A stretch of 64,000 nt of DNA from contig NZ_JADNYP010000006.1 in NCBI RefSeq assembly GCF_015680705.1, positions 124,001-188,000 on the forward strand. Reading direction: 5' to 3'. This document shows positions 23,181 to 34,001 of the stretch, piece after piece. The DNA is from Pseudomonas fulva (GTDB lineage: Bacteria; Pseudomonadota; Gammaproteobacteria; Pseudomonadales; Pseudomonadaceae). Each line of letters starts with the position of its first letter. Position 1 is the stretch's first letter. Under the pieces are notes generated by a model. The model did no database searches. It was not told where the DNA came from and saw nothing but the letters and a program-made list of their open reading frames with translations. The position numbers and the translations under genes are program-made.

Positions 23181-24476
23181 TCAGCTCAAACCTTGCGCGC
23201 TGGTGGGCGGCTGCCATAGCAGCTGCCAGTCACCCTGGCTCAGCGTCGGCAGGTTGGCCACCGCCAGCAGCCGCTGGCCTTCGAACAGCAGTGGCAGGCG
23301 CGCACGGACGAAGTGCGGCACGCGCGACTCGTTGAGCAGGCGCTTGAGGTCCCGATGCCCGCGCCCGGCGACCAGCAGCTGCTCGCCACCCTGGCGGTAG
23401 GCGATGCGCAACGGCCCCTGCGGCACACGGCCACGCAAGCGCACCGACCCGTTGCCCGCCAACTGCAACGGAGCATCAGGATCGTCCCAGGCTGTCGAGC
23501 CTGCGGCGGGACGCAGCCAGTCTCCGGCCAACCACCAGATCCGCCGGTTGCTGCGCTGCAGTTGTCCATCGGCCAGGCGCCACACCGGGGCGGTGTCTTC
23601 GGCGGCATCGCGCAGGGCCTTCCAGCCGGCCCAGTGCCGGCTGTCTGGCAGGCGGGTACGTCCGGCCAGCCAGCAGCGCAAGGCGTTGCGCTGGCGCGCC
23701 TCGGTCAGGCCAGCCAGGGCATCGAGGTCGAGCGAGTCCAGTTGCAGCCACGCAAACGGCGAGCCCGGCCGCGCGGGCGCGAGGTCATTCTCGGCGAGCT
23801 CGTCCAGCAAGCCGAGTGCCTCGTCCAGATGCTGGGCGCTGCGCGCCAGGTTCTGGTTCACCTGGCTCCAGCGCTGGCCCAGCAGCGGGATCACCTCGCG
23901 GCGCAGGAAATTGCGCGCGAAGGTGGTGTCCTGGTTGGAAGGATCCTCGACCCAGGACAGCCCGGCATCTTGCGCATGCCGCAACAATTGCGCCCGCGAC
24001 AGGCCCAGCAGCGGTCGGACCAGCCAGCCCTGCCCCAAGGAACGGGCCTGGGGCATCGCGGCCATGCCTCGCAAGCCGGCGCCGCGCAACAGGCGCAACA
24101 GCAAGGTTTCGGCCTGGTCGTCACGGTGCTGCGCGCTGAACAGCACTTCGCCGGGACCAAGGATGTCACTGAACGCCTGGTAGCGAGCTTGGCGCGCAGC
24201 CTGTTCGAGACTGGCCTGGCACGCGACCTGGACACGCATCACCCGTAGCTCGACACCCATCTGCGCGCATATCCGCTGGCAGTGTTCGGGCCAGGCATCG
24301 GCCGCCGGCTGCAAGCCATGGTGCACGTGCACGGCGCGTAGCGCGGGAGCCTGGTGGATACGGGCATGAAGGGCTAGCAGATGGAGCAGGACGGTCGAAT
24401 CGAGGCCGCCGGAAAAGGCGACATGCCAGGCGGGCGCGTCGAGCCACGGGGAAAGCGCATCGGTGAGGTCGAGCAT
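23181..24476 (-). CDS. tilS: tRNA(Ile)-lysidine synthase
   Basis: 431-residue ATP-dependent enzyme that turns C34 of tRNA-Ile(CAU) into lysidine so that it reads AUA. The PP-loop motif SGGLDST lies at residues 22-28, followed by HVHHGLQPAADAW. The HRDDQAETLLLRLLRGAGLRG motif (split over the active site) and the middle and C-terminal tRNA-binding domains follow. I choose the ATG at 24476 (MLDLTDALSPW); an ATG four codons earlier and a longer open frame exist. It lies between accA and pyrG on the same strand; the 271 bp after it show no gene. Confidence 0.93.
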   Translation of the reverse strand: MLDLTDALSPWLDAPAWHVAFSGGLDSTVLLHLLALHARIHQAPALRAVHVHHGLQPAADAWPEHCQRICAQMGVELRVMRVQVACQASLEQAARQARYQAFSDILGPGEVLFSAQHRDDQAETLLLRLLRGAGLRGMAAMPQARSLGQGWLVRPLLGLSRAQLLRHAQDAGLSWVEDPSNQDTTFARNFLRREVIPLLGQRWSQVNQNLARSAQHLDEALGLLDELAENDLAPARPGSPFAWLQLDSLDLDALAGLTEARQRNALRCWLAGRTRLPDSRHWAGWKALRDAAEDTAPVWRLADGQLQRSNRRIWWLAGDWLRPAAGSTAWDDPDAPLQLAGNGSVRLRGRVPQGPLRIAYRQGGEQLLVAGRGHRDLKRLLNESRVPHFVRARLPLLFEGQRLLAVANLPTLSQGDWQLLWQPPTSAQGLS

Positions 24477-24620
24477 CAAGCCCCCCATGGAAGCAGGGTC
24501 GCCGTGGATAGGTGCCGGTCCGGCGCTCCGGCTGCGGCCGTTCCTACCTATATACAAGCCCGCCCACGGCACCGGTAGCGGTCGATCCGCGACCAGTGCT
24601 GGGCGATCGAGCCGTCGACG

Positions 24621-25568
24621 TCAGAGGCCGTAGCTCATCAGGCGGTCGTAGCGACGCTGCAGCAGCGTGTCATGGTCCAGCGCCGCGAGCATGTCCAGCT
24701 GCTCGTTCAGGTCGGCGCGAATGCTGGCCGACATGGCGGCCGGGTCACGGTGCGCGCCGCCCAGAGGCTCGCTGATGACCTTGTCGACGATGTTCAGGCT
24801 CTTCAGGCGCTCGGCCGTGATGCCCATGGCTTCGGCGGCATCGGCCGCCTTCTCGGCGGTCTTCCACAGGATCGAGGCGCAGCCTTCCGGCGAGATCACC
24901 GAGTAGGTGGAATACTGCAGCATGTTCAGCTGGTCGCAAACGCCGATGGCCAAGGCGCCGCCAGAACCGCCTTCGCCGATCACGGTAGCGATGATCGGGG
25001 TCTTCAGGCGTGCCATGACCCGCAGGTTCCAGGCGATCGCCTCGCTCTGGTTGCGCTCTTCGGCGTCTATGCCCGGGTAGGCGCCGGGGGTGTCGATGAA
25101 GGTCAGGATCGGCATCTTGAAGCGCTCGGCCATTTCCATCAGGCGACAGGCCTTGCGGTAGCCTTCCGGACGCGGCATGCCGAAGTTGCGACGAACCTTT
25201 TCGCGCACTTCGCGGCCCTTCTGGTGGCCGATGACCATCACCGGTCTGCCGTCCAGGCGGGCGGTGCCGCCCACGATCGCGGCATCGTCGGAGAAATGCC
25301 GGTCGCCATGCAGCTCTTCGAACTCGTCGAAGACGTGCTGGATGTAGTCGAGGGTGTAGGGACGACGTGGATGACGCGCCAGGCGCGCGATCTGCCAGCT
25401 GGTCAGGTTGCCGAAGATGCTGTCGGTCAGGGTGTTGCTCTTGTCTTGCAGACGGGCAATTTCATCGCTGATGTTCAGCGAATTGTCGTTGCCGACCAGG
25501 CGCAGCTCTTCGATCTTGGCTTGCAGGTCGGCAATCGGCTGTTCGAAATCCAGGAAATTCGGGTTCAT
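24621..25568 (-). CDS. accA: Acetyl-CoA carboxylase carboxyltransferase subunit alpha
   Basis: 315-residue subunit of the carboxyltransferase that makes malonyl-CoA, the committed step of fatty-acid synthesis. It begins [20 protein letters not shown]. Typical segments are [25 protein letters not shown], the glycine-rich [14 protein letters not shown] and the carboxyltransferase core [12 protein letters not shown]. It lies just downstream of dnaE (105 bp apart), the conserved order dnaE-accA. Confidence 0.98.
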   Translation of the reverse strand: MNPNFLDFEQPIADLQAKIEELRLVGNDNSLNISDEIARLQDKSNTLTDSIFGNLTSWQIARLARHPRRPYTLDYIQHVFDEFEELHGDRHFSDDAAIVGGTARLDGRPVMVIGHQKGREVREKVRRNFGMPRPEGYRKACRLMEMAERFKMPILTFIDTPGAYPGIDAEERNQSEAIAWNLRVMARLKTPIIATVIGEGGSGGALAIGVCDQLNMLQYSTYSVISPEGCASILWKTAEKAADAAEAMGITAERLKSLNIVDKVISEPLGGAHRDPAAMSASIRADLNEQLDMLAALDHDTLLQRRYDRLMSYGL

Positions 25569-25673
25569 AGGCTTCCGTCTTGGGTCTACGGCCAGGCGGC
25601 CGGCCGGTTGATCCGTTTGGCGCCCTACCTTAAGGGATCGGGCGCATTCAGGTCGAGATTAAATTTGCTTGGC

Positions 25674-28600
25674 TCAACGGTATTGCAGGAAGACGTTCTC
25701 ACGTCCGAACTGGTCACGCAGCGCCTGTATCAGGCCATCCGCCGGGTCGATGCTCCAGTCGTCGCCGAAGCGCAGCATGGCCTTGGCGTCGCTACCGATG
25801 TATTCCAGGGTGATCGGACAGGCGCCGCGGTGACGGGTGATCAGCTCGCCCAGCCAGTGCAGCCGGTCACCCTTGAGCGCGTCGTGGGCGACCTTCAGGC
25901 GCAGGCTCTCGGCCAGCCGGGTGCGTGCATCCTCCATGGTCATCACCTGCTTGACCCGCAAGCGCAGCCCGCCGGAAAAATCATCGTTGCTGACCTCCCC
26001 TTCCACCACCACCATGGCGTCGGTCTGCAGCAGCGCCTGGGCAGACATGAACGCATCGGCGAACAGCGAGGCCTCGATGCGTCCGGAGCGATCGTCCAGG
26101 GTGACGAAGCCCATCTTGTCGCCTTTCTTGTTCTTCATCACGCGCAGCGCGATGATCATCCCGGCAATGGTCTGGGTTTCGCGCGAAGGCTTCAGGTCGA
26201 CGATGCGCTGACGGGCGAAACGGCGGATCTCGCTTTCGTACTCGTCGATCGGGTGTCCGGTGAGGTACAGGCCAAGGGTATCCTTCTCGCCGCGCAGACG
26301 CTCCTTGAGGGTCAGCTCGCGGGCCTTGCGATGATTGGCATAGACGTCGGCGTCGGGCTCGACGAACAGGCCGCCGAACAGGTCGGCATGCCCGCTGTCG
26401 GCGGTGCGCGCGGTCTGCTCGGCGGACTTGATGGCCTCCTCGAGAGCCGACAGTAGGATCGCCCGGTTGCGGTCGATGTTCGCCTGGTAGGCCTTGAGCT
26501 CGTCATGGAAGTACGGTCCGAGGCGATCAAGCGCACCACTGCGGATCAACGCATCGAGGGTGCGCTTGTTGATGCGCTTGAGGTCGACGCGCTCGCAGAA
26601 GTCGAACAGGTCCTTGAACGGCCCGCCCTGGGCGCGCGCCTCGACGATCGCTTCCACGGGCCCTTCGCCGACGCCCTTGATGGCGCCCAGGCCGTAGACG
26701 ATGCGCCCGCCGTCGTTGACCGTGAACTTGAATTCGGAGGTGTTGACGTCCGGCGCATCGAGACGCAGCTTCATGCTGCGCACTTCCTCGATCAGCACGA
26801 CCACCTTGTCGGTGTTGTGCATGTCGGCGGACAATACCGCGGCCATGAACGGCGCCGGATGATGGGTCTTGAGCCAGGCGGTCTGGTACGACACCAGGCC
26901 GTAGGCGGCCGAGTGGGATTTGTTGAAGCCGTAGCCGGCGAACTTTTCCACCAGGTCGAAGATGTTGCCGGCCAGGTCCGCATCGATGCCGTTCTGCGCG
27001 CAACCTTCGATGAAGCCGCCACGCTGCTTGGCCATTTCCTCGGGCTTCTTCTTGCCCATCGCCCGGCGCAGCATGTCGGCGCCACCGAGCGTGTAGCCAG
27101 CCATGACCTGGGCGATCTGCATCACCTGTTCCTGGTAGAGGATGATGCCATAGGTCGGTGCCAGCACCGGACGCAGGCCGTCGTACTGATAATCCGGGTG
27201 CGGATACGCCAGCTCCGCGCGGCCATGCTTGCGGTTGATGAAGTCGTCCACCATGCCCGACTGCAGCGGGCCGGGGCGGAACAGCGCGACCAGTGCGATA
27301 AGGTCTTCCAGGCAGTCGGGCTTGAGCTTCTTGATCAGCTCCTTCATGCCGCGCGATTCGAGCTGGAACACGGCCGTGGTCTCGGCGCGCTGCAGCAGTT
27401 CGTAGGTCTTCTTGTCGTCCAGTGGGATGAAGTCGATGTTGACCTCGGGCAGGTCGTTCTTGGCCTGCTCGCGGTTGATGGTCTCCATCGCCCACTTGAT
27501 GATGGTCAACGTGCGCAGGCCGAGGAAGTCGAACTTGACCAGGCCCGCCGCCTCGACATCGTCCTTGTCGAACTGGGTCACCAGGCCGCCGCCCTCCTCG
27601 TCGCAGGCGATCGGCGAAAAGTCGGTGAGCTTGGTCGGAGCGATGACCACACCACCGGCGTGCTTGCCGGTGCCCCGGGTGACGCCTTCGAGCTTGAGCG
27701 CCATATCCCAGATTTCCCGGGCATCCTCGTCGCCCTTGAGGAAATCGCGCAGCACCTCTTCCTGCTCGTAGGCCTTCTCCAGGGTCATGCCCACTTCGAA
27801 GGGGATCATTTTCGACAGACGATCGGCCAGGCCATAGGACTTGCCCTGGACCCGTGCCACGTCGCGCACCACCGCCTTGGCGGCCATGGTGCCAAAGGTG
27901 ATGATCTGGCTCACCGCGTTGCGGCCATAGGCGTCGGCGACGTACTCGATCACCCGGTCGCGACCGTCCATGCAGAAGTCGACGTCGAAGTCGGGCATCG
28001 AGACCCGCTCGGGGTTCAGGAAGCGTTCGAACAGCAGGTCATAGGCCAGCGGATCGAGGTCGGTGATCTTCAGCACGTAGGCCACCAGCGAGCCGGCGCC
28101 GGAGCCACGGCCAGGACCGACCGGCACGCCGTTGTTCTTGGCCCACTTGATGAAGTCCATGACGATCAGGAAGTAGCCGGGGAAGCCCATCTGGATGATG
28201 ATGTCCAGTTCGAACTTCAGGCGGTCCAGGTAGACCTGACGCCTGGCCTCGTAGTCGGGGGTGCTGTCCTTGGGCAGGATGACCGCCAGACGCTCCTCCA
28301 GGCCCTCATGGGACACATGGCGCAGGTAGTCGTCGATGCCCATGCCGTTCGGCGTGGGGAAATCCGGCAGAAAGTGCTTGCCCAGCTGCACCTGGATATT
28401 GCAGCGCTTGGCAATCTCGACGGTGTTGGCCAGCGCCTCGGGCAGGTCGCTGAACAGCTCGACCATCTCCTCGGGGCTCTTGAGGTACTGCTGATCGCTG
28501 TAGAGCCGTGGACGGCGCGGGTCCTCGAGGGTCCAGCCCTCGCCGATGCATACCCGCGTCTCGTGCGCATCGAAGTCGGACTGCCTAATGAAGCGCACAT

Positions 28601-29198
28601 CGTTGGTCGCCACCAGCGGAGCCCCGAGGCGATCGGCCAGGGCGACCGCCGCGTGCAGGTAGTCCTCGTCGCCCGGTCGTCCCGTGCGCTGCACCTCGAC
28701 GTAGAAGCGCTCCGGGAACATGCCCATCCAGTCGCGCAGCAAGGCTTCGGCGTCGGCCTCGTTGCCATTGAGCAGCGCCATGCCGATATCGCCTTCGCGC
28801 GCCGCGGACAGGGCGATCAAGCCTTCGCTGGCCGAGGCGATCCAGTCACGCTGGACGACCACCAGGCCACCGCGCTGACCTTCGACCCAGCCTCGCGAAA
28901 TCAGCTCGGTGAGGTTGCGATAGCCCTGCCCGTCCATGGCCAGCAGGCAGATGCGCGACAGGGGCGCATCGGCGTCGGCGCCGGCCAACCACAAGTCGGC
29001 GCCGCAGATCGGCTTGATCCCGGCGCCCATCGCGGCCTTGTAGAACTTGACCAGCGAGCACATGTTGCTCTGGTCGGTGATCGCCACCGCCGGCATGTTC
29101 ATCCCCGCCAGCGTCTTGACCAACGGCTTGATTCGTACCAGGCCGTCGACCAGGGAGAATTCGGAATGCACGCGAAGGTGAACGAAGGAGACCGACAT
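25674..29198 (-). CDS. dnaE: DNA polymerase III subunit alpha
   Basis: 1174-residue replicative polymerase subunit. An N-terminal PHP domain ([15 protein letters not shown]) is followed by the C-family polymerase core with the catalytic aspartates in [12 protein letters not shown] near residue 403. Then come the [14 protein letters not shown] motif, the beta-clamp and helix-hairpin-helix region ([20 protein letters not shown]), and the OB fold near residue 1000 ([20 protein letters not shown]). Length is normal. It lies downstream of rnhB, an order seen widely in gammaproteobacteria. Confidence 0.98.
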   Translation of the reverse strand: MSVSFVHLRVHSEFSLVDGLVRIKPLVKTLAGMNMPAVAITDQSNMCSLVKFYKAAMGAGIKPICGADLWLAGADADAPLSRICLLAMDGQGYRNLTELISRGWVEGQRGGLVVVQRDWIASASEGLIALSAAREGDIGMALLNGNEADAEALLRDWMGMFPERFYVEVQRTGRPGDEDYLHAAVALADRLGAPLVATNDVRFIRQSDFDAHETRVCIGEGWTLEDPRRPRLYSDQQYLKSPEEMVELFSDLPEALANTVEIAKRCNIQVQLGKHFLPDFPTPNGMGIDDYLRHVSHEGLEERLAVILPKDSTPDYEARRQVYLDRLKFELDIIIQMGFPGYFLIVMDFIKWAKNNGVPVGPGRGSGAGSLVAYVLKITDLDPLAYDLLFERFLNPERVSMPDFDVDFCMDGRDRVIEYVADAYGRNAVSQIITFGTMAAKAVVRDVARVQGKSYGLADRLSKMIPFEVGMTLEKAYEQEEVLRDFLKGDEDAREIWDMALKLEGVTRGTGKHAGGVVIAPTKLTDFSPIACDEEGGGLVTQFDKDDVEAAGLVKFDFLGLRTLTIIKWAMETINREQAKNDLPEVNIDFIPLDDKKTYELLQRAETTAVFQLESRGMKELIKKLKPDCLEDLIALVALFRPGPLQSGMVDDFINRKHGRAELAYPHPDYQYDGLRPVLAPTYGIILYQEQVMQIAQVMAGYTLGGADMLRRAMGKKKPEEMAKQRGGFIEGCAQNGIDADLAGNIFDLVEKFAGYGFNKSHSAAYGLVSYQTAWLKTHHPAPFMAAVLSADMHNTDKVVVLIEEVRSMKLRLDAPDVNTSEFKFTVNDGGRIVYGLGAIKGVGEGPVEAIVEARAQGGPFKDLFDFCERVDLKRINKRTLDALIRSGALDRLGPYFHDELKAYQANIDRNRAILLSALEEAIKSAEQTARTADSGHADLFGGLFVEPDADVYANHRKARELTLKERLRGEKDTLGLYLTGHPIDEYESEIRRFARQRIVDLKPSRETQTIAGMIIALRVMKNKKGDKMGFVTLDDRSGRIEASLFADAFMSAQALLQTDAMVVVEGEVSNDDFSGGLRLRVKQVMTMEDARTRLAESLRLKVAHDALKGDRLHWLGELITRHRGACPITLEYIGSDAKAMLRFGDDWSIDPADGLIQALRDQFGRENVFLQYR

Positions 29199-29306
29199 GG
29201 ATGTTCCTATAAGCAGTGCGCAACGAGGGGCGCGATTGTACCGTAATGCCCGATCCCTGGCCTGACTCGCAAGACACCGGCGCCGGCCGGTAGCGCTATG
29301 CCAGGG

Positions 29307-29936
29307 TCACTCGCAAAGCAGCGACCCGGCCAGCGTGTCGCGGGCCTCCCAGGCCGCGCGGACCGGGGCGAACGAACGCCGATGGATGGGCGTCGGCCCG
29401 AGGCGTGCCAGGGCCTCCAGGTGCGCCGCGGTCGGATAGCCCTTGTGGCCGCCGATGCCGTAGCCAGGATAGATCAGCTCGAAGGCGCTCATCTCCCGGT
29501 CACGGCTGACCTTGGCCAGGATCGAAGCCGCGGCGATGGCTGGCACCTGCGCATCGCCCTGGATCACCGGGGCGCAGGGCACGCCCAGCTGCGGACAGCG
29601 GTTGCCATCGATCAGCGCGAGCCTGGGCGTGACATGCAGCCCCTCGACCGCCCGTTGCATCGCCAGCATGGTCGCCTGGAGAATGTTCAGCCGGTCGATT
29701 TCCTCGACCTCGGCGCGGGCGATGCAGAAGCTCAGGGCTTTTTCGCAGATCTCGTCGAACAGCCGCTCGCGCTTGGCCTCGCTGAGCTTCTTCGAATCAT
29801 TGAGCCCGAGGATCGGGCGGGACGGGTCGAGAATCACCGCAGCGGTGACTACCGCGCCACACAAGGGTCCGCGCCCGACCTCGTCGACGCCGGCGACCAG
29901 GTCTTCGACCAGGGTGAAATCCAGTCCCATCTGCAT
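29307..29936 (-). CDS. rnhB: Ribonuclease HII
   Basis: 209-residue nuclease that cuts RNA from RNA-DNA hybrids and at single ribonucleotides in DNA. The catalytic motif VDEVGRGPL and later aspartates (LIDGNRCP and [12 protein letters not shown] segments) are present. The ATG at 29936 (MQMGLDF) begins one base after the lpxB stop; an ATG at 29930 would shorten it by two residues. It is translationally linked to lpxB. Confidence 0.96.
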   Translation of the reverse strand: MQMGLDFTLVEDLVAGVDEVGRGPLCGAVVTAAVILDPSRPILGLNDSKKLSEAKRERLFDEICEKALSFCIARAEVEEIDRLNILQATMLAMQRAVEGLHVTPRLALIDGNRCPQLGVPCAPVIQGDAQVPAIAAASILAKVSRDREMSAFELIYPGYGIGGHKGYPTAAHLEALARLGPTPIHRRSFAPVRAAWEARDTLAGSLLCE

Positions 29937-31064
29937 CTAGCGATCCCCCAGCAAGGCCAGCACGGCGTCGGCCGCCTGGTTCGAGGCATCGCGACGCAGG
30001 ACCCGATGGATCTGATCGAAATGCGCGGTTTGCTGCCGGCCATCGTCTACCAGCGGCGCCAGGGTCTGTGCCAGGGCTTCGCTGGTCGCGGCCTCCTGCA
30101 GCAGCTCGGGAACCAGCTGACGCTGCGCGAGCAGGTTCGGCAGCGAGACGTAGGGGCTTTTCACCATGCGCTTGAGTATCCAGTAGGTCAACGGCGCCAG
30201 ACGGTAGGCGACCACCATGGGACGCTTGTACAGCAGGGCCTCCAGCGTCGCGGTGCCCGAGGCGATCAGTACCGCGTCGCAGGCCGCCAGGGCCTGGTGC
30301 GAACGGCCATCGAGCAAGGTCAGCGGCAAGCTGCGCCCTCCGAGCATCTGTTCGAGCTGGGCGCGGCGTGCCGCATTGGCGCATGGCATCACGAAACCCA
30401 CCCCTGGCACCAGTTCGAGCAGACGTTCGGCGGCATCCAGGAACAAGGCGCCCAGACGCGCGACCTCGCCACCCCGGCTGCCAGGCATGAGCGCGACCAG
30501 CGGGCCTGGAGCCAGGCCCAGCTCGGCACGCGCGGCCTGGCGATCGGCCTGCAGTTCGATGGTGTCGGCCAGCGGATGGCCGACGAAGCGTACCGGTACG
30601 CCCTGCTCTTCATAGAAGCGCGCCTCGAATGGCAGCAGGGTCAGCATCAGGTCACAACCTTCGCGAATCTTCAGCACACGTTTCTGCCGCCAGGCCCAGA
30701 CCGATGGGCTGACGTAGTGCACGGTCTTGATACCGACCTTGCGCAAGCGCAGTTCGATATCGAGCGTGAAGTCCGGCGCATCGATGCCGATGAACACATC
30801 GGGCTTCTCGGCAATGAAGGTCTGGATCAAAGCCTTGCGACGCTTGAGCAGCTCGCGCAGACGCCCCAGCACCTCGACCAGTCCCATGACCGCCAGGCGC
30901 TCCATGGGGAAGTAGGACACCAGGCCCTGGGCCTCCATCAACGGCCCGCCGACACCGATGAAGCGAATGTCCGGATGGCGCGCCTTGAGGGCCCGCATCA
31001 GGCCGGCGCCGAGGATGTCGCCGCTGGCTTCACCGGCGACCAGCGCCACGCAGAGCTGGCCCAT
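29937..31064 (-). CDS. lpxB: Lipid-A-disaccharide synthase
   Basis: 375-residue GT19 glycosyltransferase that condenses UDP-diacylglucosamine with lipid X at the inner membrane. The start [19 protein letters not shown], the hydrophobic membrane-contact part, [13 protein letters not shown], and the C-terminal donor site [20 protein letters not shown] (spanning just about 20 residues) are typical. It follows lpxA by one base and precedes rnhB, forming part of the lpxD-fabZ-lpxA-lpxB cluster. Confidence 0.97.
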   Translation of the reverse strand: MGQLCVALVAGEASGDILGAGLMRALKARHPDIRFIGVGGPLMEAQGLVSYFPMERLAVMGLVEVLGRLRELLKRRKALIQTFIAEKPDVFIGIDAPDFTLDIELRLRKVGIKTVHYVSPSVWAWRQKRVLKIREGCDLMLTLLPFEARFYEEQGVPVRFVGHPLADTIELQADRQAARAELGLAPGPLVALMPGSRGGEVARLGALFLDAAERLLELVPGVGFVMPCANAARRAQLEQMLGGRSLPLTLLDGRSHQALAACDAVLIASGTATLEALLYKRPMVVAYRLAPLTYWILKRMVKSPYVSLPNLLAQRQLVPELLQEAATSEALAQTLAPLVDDGRQQTAHFDQIHRVLRRDASNQAADAVLALLGDR

Positions 31065-31065
31065 G

Positions 31066-31842
31066 TCAGCGAGTGATGCCGCGAGCGGAGCTCAGGATCG
31101 ACTGGCGGAACAGTTCGACTTCGGCGAACTGGCTGGCCAGGTCGTCCAGCCCCTTGAGCGCATCCTCGACCGCCAGCCCTTGGCGATAGACGATCTTGTA
31201 GGCACGCCGCAGGGCGTGGATGACGTCATCGCCGAAGCCGCGTCGACGCATGCCCTCGAAGTTCATGCTGCGCGCCTCGGCCGGGCTGCCGAACACGGTG
31301 ACGAAGGCCGGGACATCCTTGCCGATCGCCGTACCCATGCCCGAAAAGCTGTGCGCGCCGATGTGGCAGTACTGGTGGACCAGGGTATAGCCGGACAGAA
31401 TCGCCCAGTCGCCCACATGCACATGGCCGGCCAGAGCCGTGTTGTTGACCAGGATGCAATGATTGCCGATCACGCTGTCGTGGCCGACATGCGCATAGGC
31501 CATGATCAGGTTGTGATCGCCTATGGTGGTCTCGGAACGATCCTGAACGGTGCCACGGTGGATCGTGACCCCTTCGCGGATCACGTTGTGGTCGCCGATC
31601 ACCAGGCGGGTCGGTTCGCCGTTGTACTTCAGGTCAGGGGTGTCTTCCCCGATCGAGGAAAACTGGAAGATACGGTTGTGCCGGCCGATCCGGGTCGGGC
31701 CCTTGAGCACGACGTGCGGGCCGATGACGGTACCTTCTCCGATCTCGACGCCAGCACCGACGATCGACCACGGGCCCACTTCGACGCCCTCGGCCAACCT
31801 GGCCGAGGGATCGACGATCGCCCGAGGATCAATCGAACTCAT
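31066..31842 (-). CDS. lpxA: UDP-N-acetylglucosamine acyltransferase
   Basis: 258-residue trimeric left-handed beta-helix enzyme that catalyses the first step of lipid A synthesis. Hexapeptide repeats run through the first two thirds ([20 protein letters not shown] onward). The catalytic His is in [15 protein letters not shown]. The C-terminal helical part is [20 protein letters not shown]. The start overlaps the fabZ stop by 4 bp. Confidence 0.97.
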   Translation of the reverse strand: MSSIDPRAIVDPSARLAEGVEVGPWSIVGAGVEIGEGTVIGPHVVLKGPTRIGRHNRIFQFSSIGEDTPDLKYNGEPTRLVIGDHNVIREGVTIHRGTVQDRSETTIGDHNLIMAYAHVGHDSVIGNHCILVNNTALAGHVHVGDWAILSGYTLVHQYCHIGAHSFSGMGTAIGKDVPAFVTVFGSPAEARSMNFEGMRRRGFGDDVIHALRRAYKIVYRQGLAVEDALKGLDDLASQFAEVELFRQSILSSARGITR

Positions 31843-32279
31843 AGTTCACGTTCCGCACAGATGATCTGGGCAGAACAGACCTGCTTGCCGTCCACCGTGG
31901 CCTGGCACTCGAACTTCCAGATCTGCCGCTTGCGGCTGAGAAAGCGCGCTTCGAGGATCAGTTGGTCGCCCGGCAGTACCGGCTGGCGGAACCGCAGGTT
32001 GTCCGAGCCCACGAAATAGTAGAGGGTGCCGTCGGCCGGCTTGGCGTCGAGCATCTTGAACCCGAGAATGCCGGCCGCCTGGGCCATTGCCTCGATGATC
32101 AGCACGCCCGGCATGATTGGATGCTGCGGGAAGTGGCCATTGAAGAATGGCTCGTTGATGCTGACATTCTTGTAGGCACGAATGCTCTGAGCCTCGAAAT
32201 CCAGGTCCGTCACGCGGTCCACCAGCAGGAACGGGTAACGGTGAGGCAGGTATTCGCGAATCTCGTTGATGTCCATCAT
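31839..32279 (-). CDS. fabZ: 3-hydroxyacyl-ACP dehydratase FabZ
   Basis: 146-residue hot-dog-fold dehydratase of fatty-acid elongation, sharing 3-hydroxyacyl-ACP with LpxA/LpxD. The catalytic His and Glu are in [20 protein letters not shown]. The start at 32279 gives [20 protein letters not shown]; the codon after it is also ATG. No strong ribosome site is seen. The upstream extension to 32327 is not family-like. Located between lpxD and lpxA as usual. Confidence 0.96.
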   Translation of the reverse strand: MMDINEIREYLPHRYPFLLVDRVTDLDFEAQSIRAYKNVSINEPFFNGHFPQHPIMPGVLIIEAMAQAAGILGFKMLDAKPADGTLYYFVGSDNLRFRQPVLPGDQLILEARFLSRKRQIWKFECQATVDGKQVCSAQIICAEREL

Positions 32280-32393
32280 TTCGGGGGGAAGCCTGTAGTA
32301 ATAATAGGGAGCGCAGGTGCTGACCACACGCTCCTCTTGCGATGCCAGAGAGGAGCCAGCTAGCGACGGTTCACGCTTGCTCGGAAAATGCTA

Positions 32394-33449
32394 TCAGCCT
32401 TCTGATGGCGGCTGGCTGTCCGAGGTCACGGCGGCGACACGTTTTTCCAGCTGGGCCAGACGCTTGGACATCTCGTCGAGCTGGCGAATGCGTGCCGCGC
32501 TCTTGCGCCAGTCGGCCAGCGGCTGCATGGCCGTGCCGGACGAATAGGCGCCTGGCTCGGTGATCGAGCGCGTCACCATGGTCATGCCGGAGACGAACAC
32601 GTTGTCGCAGACGTCGATATGGCCGACCATGCCCACCCCACCTGCGATGGTGCAATGCCTGCCGATCCGCGTGCTGCCGGAAATGCCCACGCAGGCGGCC
32701 ATGGCGGTATGGTCGCCAACCTGCACGTTGTGGGCGATCTGGATCTGGTTGTCGAGCTTGACCCCATCACCGATGATCGTGTCGGACAGCGCGCCGCGGT
32801 CGATGGCGGTATTGACACCGACTTCGACATCGTCACCAAGGGTGACGCCGCCGATCTGCGCGATCTTGCGCCAGGTGCCCTTCTCGTTGGCGAAGCCGAA
32901 GCCCTCGCCGCCGATCACCGCGCCCGACTGGATGACCACGCGCTGGCCGATCCTGACGTCGTGGTACAGCGTCACCCGCGGCGCCAGCCAGCCGCCCTCG
33001 CCGATCACGCAGCGCGCGCCGATGACGCTGTGGGCTCCAATGGTGACCGCCGCGCCGATGCGCGCGCCGCTTTCGATGACCACGAAGGGCCCGATGCTGG
33101 CGCTGGCGTCCACCTGGGCATCCTCGGCCACCACGGCGCTGGGATGAATCCCCGCCACAGCCTTGGGCTTGGGATCGAACAGATGGGAAATGCGCGCATA
33201 CGCCAGGTACGGGTCCGCGACGATCAGGGCGTTGCCGGCGAAGCCCTCGGCATCGGCCGCCTTGAGCAGCACGGCAGCGGCCTGCGAGCCGTCGAGGTAC
33301 TTGCGGTACTGCGGATTGGCGAGAAAGCTCAGTTGTCCCGGGCCTGCCTCCTGCAAGGTGGCAAGGCCGGTGATCTGCACTGCCTCGGGGCCGCGCAGGG
33401 TGGCCCCGAGGGCCTCGGCCAGCTGGCCGAGCGTCATGGTCACGGTCAT
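32394..33449 (-). CDS. lpxD: UDP-3-O-(3-hydroxyacyl)glucosamine N-acyltransferase
   Basis: 351-residue acyltransferase, the third step of lipid A synthesis. An N-terminal uridine-binding domain ([17 protein letters not shown]) is followed by a long hexapeptide-repeat beta-helix with the catalytic His in [19 protein letters not shown]. The C-terminal coiled helix is [20 protein letters not shown]. The ATG at 33449 is used; the frame also allows a TTG at 33455 overlapping the skp stop. It follows skp after 2 bp. Confidence 0.96.
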   Translation of the reverse strand: MTVTMTLGQLAEALGATLRGPEAVQITGLATLQEAGPGQLSFLANPQYRKYLDGSQAAAVLLKAADAEGFAGNALIVADPYLAYARISHLFDPKPKAVAGIHPSAVVAEDAQVDASASIGPFVVIESGARIGAAVTIGAHSVIGARCVIGEGGWLAPRVTLYHDVRIGQRVVIQSGAVIGGEGFGFANEKGTWRKIAQIGGVTLGDDVEVGVNTAIDRGALSDTIIGDGVKLDNQIQIAHNVQVGDHTAMAACVGISGSTRIGRHCTIAGGVGMVGHIDVCDNVFVSGMTMVTRSITEPGAYSSGTAMQPLADWRKSAARIRQLDEMSKRLAQLEKRVAAVTSDSQPPSEG

Positions 33450-33451
33450 GT

Positions 33452-33955
33452 TCAACGGGCTTGGTTCATGCGCTCGATGACTTGACGGGTGATGTCGTAC
33501 TGAGGCTTGACATCGATGACCGCGCCGCGCTCGAGCACCAGGTCGTAACCGCCTTTCTTGATCACTTCCTCGACAGCGCCATCGAGCTTGGGCTTGAGCT
33601 GCTTGAGCATGTCACGGTCGGCCACGGCCTTGGCTTCGTTGAGCTCCTTGGACTGGAACTGGAAGTCGCGGGCCTTCTGCTTGAACTCGAGCTCCAGGCG
33701 CTCGCGCTCCTGCTGGGCCATCTTGTCGCCGCCCTTGATGATACGGTCCTGGATGCCCTTGGCGCTGCTTTCCAGGCTCTTGAGCTTGGTCAGCTGCGGG
33801 CCGAACTTCTTCTCGGCATCGACGGCGTACTTCTTCGCCGCGTCGGATTCGAGCAAGGCCATCTGGTAGTTCAGCACGGCAATCTTCATTTCGGCGAAAG
33901 CCGGGGTGGCGACCAGCGCCGCAGCCACTGCGGCCAGTTTGATCAACTTACGCAC
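33452..33955 (-). CDS. skp: Periplasmic chaperone Skp/OmpH
   Basis: 167-residue periplasmic chaperone that holds unfolded outer-membrane proteins for BamA. The signal peptide is [21 protein letters not shown] with cleavage after AFA. The mature part is a charged helical tentacle region ([19 protein letters not shown]) in a trimeric coiled coil. The start codon is GTG (33955) with AGGAG at good spacing. It lies between bamA and lpxD, the conserved order. Confidence 0.95.
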   Translation of the reverse strand: MRKLIKLAAVAAALVATPAFAEMKIAVLNYQMALLESDAAKKYAVDAEKKFGPQLTKLKSLESSAKGIQDRIIKGGDKMAQQERERLELEFKQKARDFQFQSKELNEAKAVADRDMLKQLKPKLDGAVEEVIKKGGYDLVLERGAVIDVKPQYDITRQVIERMNQAR

Positions 33956-34001
33956 GATGCACTCCTGGAAAAACCGTTGTCGTTGAGCTCGGGACAGACC
34001 A

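Noticed and set aside
26505..29246. 913-codon + strand frame opposite dnaE
   Set aside because: His/Gln/Arg-rich antisense translation, no domain; shadow of dnaE.
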